A stretch of 64,000 nt of DNA from Natrinema gari JCM 14663 (lineage in GTDB: Archaea > Halobacteriota > Halobacteria > Halobacteriales > Natrialbaceae), in the NCBI RefSeq assembly GCF_000337175.1, contig NZ_AOIJ01000049.1, positions 1-64,000 of the forward strand, given 5' to 3'. Shown here one piece after another: positions 1 through 7,336 of the stretch. A program made the translations under genes and the position numbers. Each line of letters opens with the position of its first letter. Within the stretch, counting starts at the first letter, position 1. The notes under the pieces were generated by a model. The model was not told the DNA's origin and did not search any database. It saw only the letters and a list, made by a program, of their open reading frames with translations.

Positions 1-400
1 CGTCGGGGGTGCGCTGTTCCGTCTCCACCGGGTCGAACGCGTAATAGGTCCCGTTCTCCTCGACGAAGTCGACGCCGTCGGTTCGCTCGAGGCTTCGAGC
101 GACGGACGACCCCGACTGGGCGCTTGCCGCCTCGGGAACCTCGACGGCGAAGTAGCCGAGCGTCTCGTTTCGGTGGACGATGCTTGCGTCCGCGGGAAGT
201 TGATTCGTGACGGTGCGCTGTACGGAGACCGTACTCGTCGTCGGTGCCGTACTGACCAGCAATTCGTTCGGTTTCGGTCCCGGATCGCGTCCGGGCTGTG
301 CGGCCGTCAGACCGCCGAGCGCTGTGATACTGCCGATCGCTCCGAGACTCCGAAGGACGTCCCGTCTTCCGGGACTGTCTCGGCCGTTGTTATTTGTCAT
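1..400 (-). CDS. Halolysin-like subtilisin (S8) protease, N-terminal part only
   Basis: The gene runs off the left edge, so only about 133 N-terminal residues are visible. The start ATG (398-400, read on the minus strand) opens a twin-arginine signal, RRDVLRSLG at residues 12-20, then a hydrophobic stretch ending near ALGGLTAAQ. What follows looks like the I9-type inhibitory propeptide of haloarchaeal halolysins: PNELLV, then LGYFAVEVPEAA, then VDFVEENGTYYAF just before the expected start of the mature enzyme. The catalytic domain lies outside the window, so the S8 assignment rests on the propeptide alone. The product should be an exported, self-maturing serine protease. It lies just downstream of the chitinases on the same strand but has its own AT-rich promoter. 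Confidence 0.72.
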   Translation of the reverse strand, partial: MTNNNGRDSPGRRDVLRSLGAIGSITALGGLTAAQPGRDPGPKPNELLVSTAPTTSTVSVQRTVTNQLPADASIVHRNETLGYFAVEVPEAASAQSGSSVARSLERTDGVDFVEENGTYYAFDPVETEQRTPD

Positions 401-480
401 TCTGCAACTGGATATAATTACCTTTTGCACTTATATTTTATTAATAGATGGTATACCAGTACTAATTTACATAATTTGAA
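401..480 (-). promoter_or_regulatory. AT-rich promoter region of the protease gene
   Basis: This is a strongly AT-rich tract in otherwise GC-rich DNA, directly upstream of the protease start. TATA-like stretches lie at about 409-417 (gatataatt) and 430-443 (cttatattttatta). The second is far enough from the ATG to leave a short leader. The rest of the gap up to 671 shows nothing else. Confidence 0.5.
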
Positions 481-671
481 GAAAATTGTGGGCGATAGAC
501 CCAGTCAACGAACGCCGACCGCTCGAGGACGGCGCTCCGGTCTCTCGGCTGCTCGGCCGCGACGCTGACGGCCACGTTGGCCGCTGATCGCGACTCGAGC
601 GGGACGACGGGAGCCGCTGCGTCACTGCACACCCGAGCGCCGGCTGCTGTGCGATCGGTGTGTGGCTCGAT

Positions 672-2042
672 TCAGTCGGAGTGAGCGGTCGATCCGCTCT
701 CGAAGTCGCTGTAGATCTTCGAGAACGTTCCGTCGGGATCGTTGTACAGCGCCCAGTAGGACACCAGTCCCATTCCGCGGTCCGCCGCGAAATCGACGAT
801 GTCACGGGCGACATCGGGCGTGATCGACTGCTCGCCGATGTCCGGCGTGTTCCCGAGCATCGCCCAGCACTCCGCCGTCGACTTGTCGGGATACGTCTCG
901 TCGAGGAACGCGACGGTGCCTTCACATGCCGACACGATCTTGTCGTACGTCGTCGGGCCCATCACCATCGTCATAATGTTGACGTACGTGAGGTCGACGC
1001 CTTTCTCAACGGCGTCGCGGACCCACGTTCGCGCCTGTGCGTGGCTCGAGTTCGCGATCCCGTTCTCGTCCGCCGGGACGGTATAGCCCACCGTGACCTC
1101 GGGGCGCTCGTCCTGTAACAGCGCGAGGGCTTCGTTGCGCAGTTCGTAGACGGGCTGGTCGCGCCGATGGGCGTTCTCGTCGTCGATGTCGATGTGCGTG
1201 CTCCCGAACGTATCGAGGAGGTCCGCGTAGGCGTCTTTCAGTTCCGTCGCCGACTCCGCATCGCGGGCGACGGTGCGGCCTTCCCAGCCACCGATCGAGA
1301 GCCACACTTCGATACCCTCGTCCTGCAGCGTCTGAATCTCGGAGTCGTACCTCGAGAGGGGCTGTTGATCGCACGAGCCCTGATTACAGCCCGTCAGCCA
1401 TCCGGGATTGATGTCGCCGTCGGCGGTCGCATCGCCGAGGAACGAGACGACGACGCGATCGGTGTCGGCCGAGAGCGTCCCGTCGACGAGATCGCCCCAG
1501 GTGCCCTGGTACGGCGCGAACGCGCCGTCGACGGTGATCCCGTCCCGGCCGCCGACGTGGATCGTCGTCGTGGTCGAATCCGAGTCACCGTCGGCGGTCT
1601 CGACGGTCAGCGTCACCTCGTACTCGCCGTCGTCGTCGTAGGCGTGTGTCACGACGCCGCCTTCGGCGGTCGTTCCGTCGCCGAGGTCCCAGGCGTAGGA
1701 GGCAATCTCGCCGTCCGAGTCGGTGCCGTCGAACTGAACGTCCGCACCCGGATCGGGGGTGGCGTCGCTGACGGCGATCGACGCAGTCGGACCGGGATCG
1801 TACGATTCGATCTCGTCCCACGGCCCCCACTCGCCGCCTTCGCCCGGTTCGTTGCCGCGGGTCCACCAGTTCGCCTCCCAGACGGAGCCGTCGTGGACGA
1901 CGCGGTCGCCGCTCGTGTACACCGCGTCGGGCTCCCACTCGGGATACTCCTGTGTGGCCGCAGCGGTGCCGACCCCAACGCCCGCGACGATGGCGGACAG
2001 TGTCGATGCAGTACGCAGTACGTTTCGTCGTGATCGTTTCAT
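672..2042 (-). CDS. Secreted GH18 chitinase with unusual active site (third of three)
   Basis: A 456-residue exported glycoside hydrolase. Order: Tat signal (MKRSRRNVLR, processed near TAAAT 26-30), a chitin-binding CBM5/12-like module (about 33-76; YTSGDRVVHDG, WEANWWTRG, WGPW), a PKD domain (about 84-163; WDLGDGTTAEG), then a short GH18 barrel (about 168-450) with LSIGGW at 248-253. The DxxDxDxE signature is partial: HIDIDDEN gives D285, D287 and the proton donor E289, but the first Asp is absent. The later strand reads NIMTMVMG (355-362), where relatives of the small bacterial chitinase type usually have an Asp-Tyr pair after the second Met. It starts 9 bases after the preceding chitinase, so it is the last gene of that operon. 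It may be a chitinase of altered specificity or a weakly active chitin-binding protein. Confidence 0.88.
   Translation of the reverse strand: MKRSRRNVLRTASTLSAIVAGVGVGTAAATQEYPEWEPDAVYTSGDRVVHDGSVWEANWWTRGNEPGEGGEWGPWDEIESYDPGPTASIAVSDATPDPGADVQFDGTDSDGEIASYAWDLGDGTTAEGGVVTHAYDDDGEYEVTLTVETADGDSDSTTTTIHVGGRDGITVDGAFAPYQGTWGDLVDGTLSADTDRVVVSFLGDATADGDINPGWLTGCNQGSCDQQPLSRYDSEIQTLQDEGIEVWLSIGGWEGRTVARDAESATELKDAYADLLDTFGSTHIDIDDENAHRRDQPVYELRNEALALLQDERPEVTVGYTVPADENGIANSSHAQARTWVRDAVEKGVDLTYVNIMTMVMGPTTYDKIVSACEGTVAFLDETYPDKSTAECWAMLGNTPDIGEQSITPDVARDIVDFAADRGMGLVSYWALYNDPDGTFSKIYSDFESGSTAHSD
1803..2042 (-). repeat. Duplicated 5' segment shared by the three chitinase genes
   Basis: The first 75-80 codons (Tat signal plus chitin-binding module) are repeated at 3548-3788 and about 5455-5682. 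The outermost 27 bases (2016-2042 and 3762-3788) are identical between the last two genes, and the binding-module DNA around 1860-1910 nearly matches 3606-3656. The first chitinase (3880-5682) is more diverged. The catalytic domains are not comparably similar, so the secretion and binding cassette appears to have been duplicated or converted separately. Confidence 0.8.
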
Positions 2043-2051
2043 TGTCGGCGG

Positions 2052-3788
2052 TTAGATCGTCCGGAGAATCGTATCCAGCAGCGTTTCGTTCCAGTCCTGA
2101 GAGAGCTCCCAGAACATCACGCCACCCATGCCGCGTTCCTTGGCGAACTCGACTTTCGCCTCGATGGCCTGCTCGTCGTCGTAACTGATGAAGATTCCCT
2201 CGTCGTCGTTGACGAGGTACGGGACTTCACCCATGTCGTGACGGTCGACTTCCCACTCGGATTCGTCCCGTAGGTTCTCCTCGATATCGCCGAAGTCGAA
2301 CGAGCCGGTCGGGTCCGCGCCGTCCTCGAGGAGGTGGTGCCAGGTTCCCTCGGGCAGTCCCGAGTACCGCGAGCCGAGTTCGGGCGACTGCCACTCGCCG
2401 ACGGTAAAGCCGCGGCCGTAGAACGGCATTCCGAGTACGAGTTCGCCGTACTCGGCGGGATCGGCGGGCGGATACTGCCACTGGTTCGGCCAGTAGCCCT
2501 CCTCGCCGTGATCGCCGGCCCACAGCTTGTCGATGGAGTACTCCGCCCAGTACTGTTCGCCGTCGGGGTAGACATCGCGGTCGTTCGTCGGATGCGTGTC
2601 GGGACCGTACAGCGGCGCGTTCAGACCGATCGTGGTCATCCACTTGCCGGTGAAGTCGTAGGCCATGACGTACACCGAGTCACAGATCTCGCCGATCCGA
2701 TCGTGGCGAAGCCCACCGGCGTTCCAGTCGGAGCCGCCGTTGGCGACCGACAGGTAGTAGTGCTGGCCGTCCTCCTCACCCGCCTGATCGAGGTGTGTGC
2801 GCAGTTCCTCGAGCAACAGGACGTGGTTCTCGTAGTCGTCGTCGTTGCCACACTGGCACTGCCCCTGTTGGGGACCGGGATGTTCCCAGTCGATGTCGAT
2901 CCCGTCGAAGTTGTACTGCCGCATTAACTCGACGCAGTTCTCTGCAAAGGTCGTCCGCAGGTCGGGATCGGCCGCAACGACGTGGAAGTTGTCCGAGAGC
3001 GTCCAGCCCCCGATCGAGAGGTGGAACCGACAGTCGGCCTCGTCCGCCAACTCGGCGAACTGCTCGAGGTTTTCCTCGTGTGTCTGGCGCGGCACGTCGA
3101 ACTCCGTCTCGTCGTTTTTCGGCGGGAAGACGTTCCCGTTCTCGTCGACTGCGATGAACGCGTACAGCATGTCGGTCACCTTGTCGAAGGGAACGTCGCT
3201 CGGGTAGTAGTCCTGCTCAGCGTTTGCCTTCCAGCCCGGGTAGTAGCCGACGACTTTGAACTCGTCGTCCGGCCCCTCGACCTCGTCCTGGACGGTGACG
3301 TCCAGACGAGCGGTGTCGGTTTTGCCGTCGGCATCGGTGACGGTCAGCTCGACGGTGTAGTCGCCCGTCTCGTCGAACGTGTGCGTGACAACCTCGCCGG
3401 TGGCTTCGGTCCCGTCGCCGAACGCCCACGCGTAGGCGTCGATCGTACCCGTCGACTCGCCCCCATCGAACTCGACGGTCTCGCCGATCTCGATGCGGGA
3501 CGCGCTTGCGGTAATGCGTGCGGACAGGGCCGGCGGCTCGGGCCCGGACGAGTCGACCTCGTCCCACGGCCCCCATTCGCCGCCGTCGCCCGGCTCGTCG
3601 CCGCGGGTCCACCAGTTCGCCTCCCAGACGGCACCGTCGTGGACGACGCGGTCACCGTCCGTGTAGGCGGTGTCCGGGTCCCACTCCGGATACTCCTGGG
3701 CCGTCGCCACCGACCCCGCTCCGAGGCCGGCCAGCAGGGCGGATATTTTCGATGCGGTGCTCAGTACGTTTCGTCGTGATCGTTTCAT
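2052..3788 (-). CDS. Secreted GH18 chitinase (second of three)
   Basis: A 578-residue endo- or processive chitinase acting outside the cell. The start at MKRSRRNVLS (ATG 3786-3788) is chosen because it gives a clean Tat signal; an upstream in-frame ATG would add 28 low-complexity residues. Order: Tat signal 1-30, CBM5/12-like module about 33-76, PKD domain about 87-166 (WAFGDGTEATGE), GH18 catalytic domain about 176-578. The GH18 hallmarks are intact: LSIGGW (257-262), FDGIDIDWE (294-302) with E302 as proton donor, MAYDF, MPFYGRGF, and a C-terminal MFWELSQDW. The MPFYGRGF segment is typical of chitinases with an inserted alpha/beta domain, which deepens the cleft. It lies between the other two chitinases on one strand, with gaps of 91 and 9 bases. 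Confidence 0.95.
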   Translation of the reverse strand: MKRSRRNVLSTASKISALLAGLGAGSVATAQEYPEWDPDTAYTDGDRVVHDGAVWEANWWTRGDEPGDGGEWGPWDEVDSSGPEPPALSARITASASRIEIGETVEFDGGESTGTIDAYAWAFGDGTEATGEVVTHTFDETGDYTVELTVTDADGKTDTARLDVTVQDEVEGPDDEFKVVGYYPGWKANAEQDYYPSDVPFDKVTDMLYAFIAVDENGNVFPPKNDETEFDVPRQTHEENLEQFAELADEADCRFHLSIGGWTLSDNFHVVAADPDLRTTFAENCVELMRQYNFDGIDIDWEHPGPQQGQCQCGNDDDYENHVLLLEELRTHLDQAGEEDGQHYYLSVANGGSDWNAGGLRHDRIGEICDSVYVMAYDFTGKWMTTIGLNAPLYGPDTHPTNDRDVYPDGEQYWAEYSIDKLWAGDHGEEGYWPNQWQYPPADPAEYGELVLGMPFYGRGFTVGEWQSPELGSRYSGLPEGTWHHLLEDGADPTGSFDFGDIEENLRDESEWEVDRHDMGEVPYLVNDDEGIFISYDDEQAIEAKVEFAKERGMGGVMFWELSQDWNETLLDTILRTI

Positions 3789-3879
3789 CGGTTGTGGGTA
3801 TGCGTGTCGTTTGATCGTCGGTGCTGCTGCTGCTCGAGCGGCTCCCCGACCGTCGCCGGCGCGGGCCCGCAACCGTCGG

Positions 3880-5682
3880 TTAGCCGTTGAGCGTCGTCCA
3901 GAGCGTCGTGATGAGATCGCCCTCGTAGGTGTCGCCGCTGATGGCCCACAGCATCGTCCCGCCGTAGGGTGAGTCCCTGAGCCAGTCCATCTTCGCTTCC
4001 ATCGACTGCTCGGTTTCGTGGGAGATCATCAGCCGCTTCTCGTCGTTCCAGCTCCAGGCGGCGACCGCGTCCTCGTCGAAGTACGTCTCCCAACCGGGGC
4101 CGTCGAGATCGACCGGGTTGCTCCCGCCCCGGCCGTCGGAGCCGAGGTCGAACCACTCCCAAACGCCCGCATAGCTGGTCCCCATTGACGGGTCCCAGCT
4201 CGGGTACGATCCCTCGCCGCTGGCGTCGCGACCGTCGCCCTTGTACTTCTGGAAGAGACCGTCGTCCGCCCCGGTGCCGAAGTCACCCTCTGGCGGCTGG
4301 ACATCGGTCCAGCTTCGTCCATAGAACGGGACCGCCATGTTGAGCTGGCCGGGGTCCCAGCCCTGCTCGGCCCAGTACTCGAGGGCGGACTGAGCGTTCC
4401 AGATGTCCGAGTCCGCGTACGGGTCGTCGGGGTTCTCCTTCAGCGGCGCGTGATGGCCGGTCGTTTCGCTCCAGATGCCCCGATAATCGAAGGTCATCAC
4501 CTGGGCGAAATCGAGGATGTCCGAGAGTTCGTCGTGCTCGAGGCCGTCGTTGCCCGCGGTCTTCCCCTCGACGATTTCGGGGTTGGGGCTGACGGCGGCG
4601 GAGAGCTCGTAGGGCTCGTCGCGCTCGGGATCGGCCTCCGCGGCCGCGTCGAGTTGCTCGCGGACTTCCCGACACAGGAGCGTAAAGCGTTCCTGGTCGC
4701 CTTCGCGGACGGCGTTGTCGACGTCACAGACGGGATCGTCCGCGGTACAGCCGCCGCCGCCGGGGAACTCCCAATCGATATCGATCCCGTCGAGGTTCGC
4801 TTTCTCGACGAGATCGACGCAGTTGCTGGCGAAGCGCTCTCGCTTTTCCTGGGTGAGCGCAGCGTCGGAGAAGTTCTCCGAGTCGCCCCAGCCGCCGATC
4901 GAGAGGACGAACTTGGTGTCGTCCCGTTCGGCGGCGTATCCCGCGAACGTCTTGCCGCGGTCCGGCCCTTGCCAGTCCTTCTCGGCATAGAACATCTGTT
5001 GCCCGTAGCTGTCGCCCACGAGGTTGATGGAGCCGTCCGCCTCGGGCCGGGCGAACGCGTACTGGACATGTGTGACCTTGTCGAAGGGGATGTCGCCCGG
5101 GACGTAGTCCCGGTCGTACTGGGCCCACTGCCGGTAGTACGCGATGACCCGGTTCTCGTGTGCGGACGGGCGGCCGGCGGTAATCGTGATCGTGTGCGTG
5201 TCGGTCTTCCCGTCGGCGGTTTCGACCGTCAGCGTCACGTCGTACTGTCCCGTGTCGAACGCACGGGTGACGGTTTCCCCTGACGCGGTCGTGCCGTCGC
5301 CGAACGCCCACTCGTAGGACTCGATTTTCCCCTCCGAATCGCTGGCGTCGAACGTGACTTCGGCGCCCGGATCGGGGAACTGCGTGCTGACGGAGAACTG
5401 CGCGGTTGGTCCGCTCTCGCCGCCGTCCCCGTTGTCCCCGTCGTTTTCCTCGATCTGGTCCCACGGGCCCCACTCGTCGGCCCCGGGTTCGTCGCCCCGT
5501 GTCCACCACTGGGCCTCCCAGACGTAGCCGTCGTAAACGACCCGATCGCCGCTCGTGTAGACGGTCTCGGGGTCCCATTCGGGATGTTCTTGTGCCGCCG
5601 CTGCCGTGCTCGCACCGATGCTCGCCAGCAACGCGGACAGTTTCGTCGCGTTCTTGAGTACGGTTCGTCGTGTTCGTTTCAT
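3880..5682 (-). CDS. Secreted GH18 chitinase (first of three)
   Basis: A 600-residue secreted chitinase and the first gene of the chitinase operon. The start (MKRTRRTVLK, ATG 5680-5682) gives a twin-arginine signal ending near AAAAQ (27-31); the longer reading frame upstream crosses the AT-rich promoter and is rejected. Order: CBM5/12-like module about 33-76 (WEAQWWTRG, WGPW), a Gly/Asp-rich linker (81-90), PKD domain about 91-169, GH18 catalytic domain about 175-600. Seen motifs are SIGGWGDSENF (261-271), LDGIDIDWE with E305 as proton donor, MTFDYRGIW, VPFYGRSW and a terminal GTMLWAISGD. The cysteine-bearing loop after the catalytic Glu (GGGGCTADDPVCDV) is unusual for a halophilic protein and may be disulfide bonded. 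Confidence 0.95.
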   Translation of the reverse strand: MKRTRRTVLKNATKLSALLASIGASTAAAAQEHPEWDPETVYTSGDRVVYDGYVWEAQWWTRGDEPGADEWGPWDQIEENDGDNGDGGESGPTAQFSVSTQFPDPGAEVTFDASDSEGKIESYEWAFGDGTTASGETVTRAFDTGQYDVTLTVETADGKTDTHTITITAGRPSAHENRVIAYYRQWAQYDRDYVPGDIPFDKVTHVQYAFARPEADGSINLVGDSYGQQMFYAEKDWQGPDRGKTFAGYAAERDDTKFVLSIGGWGDSENFSDAALTQEKRERFASNCVDLVEKANLDGIDIDWEFPGGGGCTADDPVCDVDNAVREGDQERFTLLCREVREQLDAAAEADPERDEPYELSAAVSPNPEIVEGKTAGNDGLEHDELSDILDFAQVMTFDYRGIWSETTGHHAPLKENPDDPYADSDIWNAQSALEYWAEQGWDPGQLNMAVPFYGRSWTDVQPPEGDFGTGADDGLFQKYKGDGRDASGEGSYPSWDPSMGTSYAGVWEWFDLGSDGRGGSNPVDLDGPGWETYFDEDAVAAWSWNDEKRLMISHETEQSMEAKMDWLRDSPYGGTMLWAISGDTYEGDLITTLWTTLNG

Positions 5683-5716
5683 TGGTTTGGATTTCGATGT
5701 GGTCGTCGGACGCTGC

Positions 5717-5745
5717 AGTCGGTCGCGATCCGTCGCGACCCGACT
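5717..5745 (-). promoter_or_regulatory. Hairpin at the predicted 5' end of the chitinase mRNA
   Basis: A perfect 8-bp stem, GGTCGCGA (5721-5728) and TCGCGACC (5733-5740), closes a 4-base loop. Four more pairs flank it (5717-5720 with 5742-5745), with one bulged base. Counting 25-27 bases from the TATA element at 5763-5770 puts the transcription start at about 5740. The hairpin would then be the first structure of the mRNA, some 35-58 bases before the start codon. It could protect the 5' end or control translation. Confidence 0.5.
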
Positions 5746-5787
5746 AGTATTCTTTACTCGGCATATAAAATAATATCTTAATACTAG
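5744..5787 (-). promoter_or_regulatory. Chitinase promoter: TATA element inside an inverted repeat
   Basis: The 8-base arms CTAGTATT (5744-5751) and AATACTAG (5780-5787) are perfect inverted repeats around a 28-base spacer. The spacer contains the TATA element (atataaaa, 5763-5770; TTTTATAT on the coding strand). No TATA occurs 26 bases before the ATG, so the leader is probably about 58 bases. A regulator bound at both arms could block or loop the promoter. Confidence 0.55.
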
Positions 5788-6043
5788 AGATAATATTCGC
5801 CCATTCACATTTTATATTTATATATAGTTTCCAGAGTCGGACCGATCACGGGCCCGGTGGGGACTACGACCGGTCGAATCACCGCACCGGTGGACGCGTT
5901 GTATCGTTTCGACCGTCGCTCCCCGTGAGCGATCCGTAAACGACGCACTCGTTTGAAATCGTGTTATTACTCTTGTAGTAAAAGTTCATCGAACGGGCTG
6001 GCCCCGCCCCGGTGGCCACACGTCTCCCCGCTAGTACCGGCGG

Positions 6044-7210
6044 CTACGCCGTCTCGACGTGGCTGTCGGCTTCGGGGAGCGAACTCGAGTCGATCGGTGC
6101 CTCGCTGTGCTTGATGGCCCGCCCGGATTCCGCGTCGAAGAGGTGCATCTTCGACGCTGGCACGTGCATATGGAGTTGCCCGCCGGGATCGACGCCGACG
6201 TGGCCGTCGACGGTAACCGTAATCGTCTCGCCACCGACGTCCAGATAGACGTTCGTGACGTCCCCCATCGGTTCGGTGACGGTCACGTCCGTCTCGATCA
6301 GCCGGTTCGGTTCCGGGTGGGTCCCGGGGGAGTCGGTAAGCGACACGTGCTCCGGTCTGATACCGACCACGAGATCGGTACTGTCGAGTTCGTCGACCAG
6401 CGAGTCCGACAGCGGCAGCGTAAAGACCGGATGGTCGAGCGTGCCGTCCTCGAGATCGGCGTCGACTTCGAGGAAGTTCATCGGTGGGGAGCCGATGAAT
6501 CCCGCGACGAACTGGTTCGCCGGCCGGTGATAGCACTCGAGCGGGGTTCCAACCTGTTGTAACCGGCCGTCGTTGAGGATGACGATCCGATCGCCCATCG
6601 TCATCGCCTCCGTCTGATCGTGCGTGACGTACACCGTCGTCACGCCCAACTCCGTTTGCAGTTGCTGGAGTTCCGTCCGCATCTGTGCACGCAGTTTCGC
6701 GTCGAGGTTCGAGAGCGGTTCGTCCATCAAGAAGAGTTCCGGATCGCGGACGATCGCCCGCCCGAGCGCGACTCGCTGTTGTTGTCCGCCGGAGAGTTCG
6801 CCGGGTTTGTCGTCGAGGAGGTCGACGATATCCATCATTTCAGCGGCGGTTTCGACCTGGTCGTCGATCTCGGCGGCCGAGAGATCCGTCGACATCTTCA
6901 GCCCGAACGCGATGTTCTCCCGGGCGGTCATATGCGGATAGAGCGCGTAGTTCTGGAACACCATCGCGATATCCCTGTCTTTTGGCTTTTCGTCCGTTAC
7001 GGCGGTTTCGTCGAACCGGATCGAGCCGCTCGTGACGGTCTCGAGGCCGGCGATACAGCGGAGCGTCGTCGACTTGCCACAGCCGGACGGCCCCACGAAG
7101 ACGACGAACTCGCCGTCCTCGAGTTGGAGATCGAGCGACTCGACGGCTTGGATCGGTCCGTTCGGCGTACGGTACTCTTTGGTCAGACCATCTATGTCAA
7201 TCCGGCCCAT
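6044..7210 (-). CDS. Sugar ABC transporter ATPase (MalK/UgpC/MsmX type)
   Basis: The 388-residue cytoplasmic ATPase that should power the CUT1-type importer encoded at 8988-12205. Nucleotide-binding motifs are complete: Walker [10 protein letters not shown] (40-48), Q-loop near Q86, signature LSGGQQQR (139-146), Walker B LFLMDEP (159-165) with catalytic E164, D-loop SNLDAKL, and switch H197 in YVTHDQT. The C-terminal 150 residues are the OB-like regulatory domain of this subfamily ([24 protein letters not shown]). It is separated from its permeases by the GH3 gene on the opposite strand. Its start lies 126 bases from the GH3 start, across a shared divergent control region. Such ATPases often serve several sugar importers, so a wider role is possible. 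Confidence 0.95.
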   Translation of the reverse strand: MGRIDIDGLTKEYRTPNGPIQAVESLDLQLEDGEFVVFVGPSGCGKSTTLRCIAGLETVTSGSIRFDETAVTDEKPKDRDIAMVFQNYALYPHMTARENIAFGLKMSTDLSAAEIDDQVETAAEMMDIVDLLDDKPGELSGGQQQRVALGRAIVRDPELFLMDEPLSNLDAKLRAQMRTELQQLQTELGVTTVYVTHDQTEAMTMGDRIVILNDGRLQQVGTPLECYHRPANQFVAGFIGSPPMNFLEVDADLEDGTLDHPVFTLPLSDSLVDELDSTDLVVGIRPEHVSLTDSPGTHPEPNRLIETDVTVTEPMGDVTNVYLDVGGETITVTVDGHVGVDPGGQLHMHVPASKMHLFDAESGRAIKHSEAPIDSSSLPEADSHVETA

Positions 7211-7257
7211 TCGTTACGAATGCTATCGGCGAGGCATATATACTTACCTGCAGTCGA

Positions 7258-7309
7258 TAGTTCTACGCACGACACGCTAGAACTAACGCCGATCGCGACA
7301 GTAGAACTA
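7258..7309. promoter_or_regulatory. Three copies of an 8-base operator-like site between divergent genes
   Basis: In the 126-base gap between the ABC ATPase and GH3 genes, TAGTTCTA occurs at 7258-7265 and its reverse complement TAGAACTA at 7278-7285 and 7302-7309. Centre-to-centre spacings are 20 and 24 bases, close to two helical turns. The core GAACTAA of the middle copy recurs upstream of the binding-protein gene (12219-12225) and the SelA-like operon (15610-15616). The sites look like binding sites of a dimeric regulator. The IclR protein of this island is the obvious candidate, by inference only. Confidence 0.5.
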
Positions 7310-7336
7310 CATACGGGACCGACTAACTGACTGACG

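Larger units (their letters stand above)
5683..6043. other. Gene-free gap holding the chitinase operon promoter
   Basis: 361 bases between the chitinase operon and the 3' end of the ABC ATPase gene, both on the minus strand. The part at 5740-5830 is very AT-rich and contains the promoter described separately. The part at 5831-6043 has ordinary composition, and I see no gene or clear terminator in it. Confidence 0.6.
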
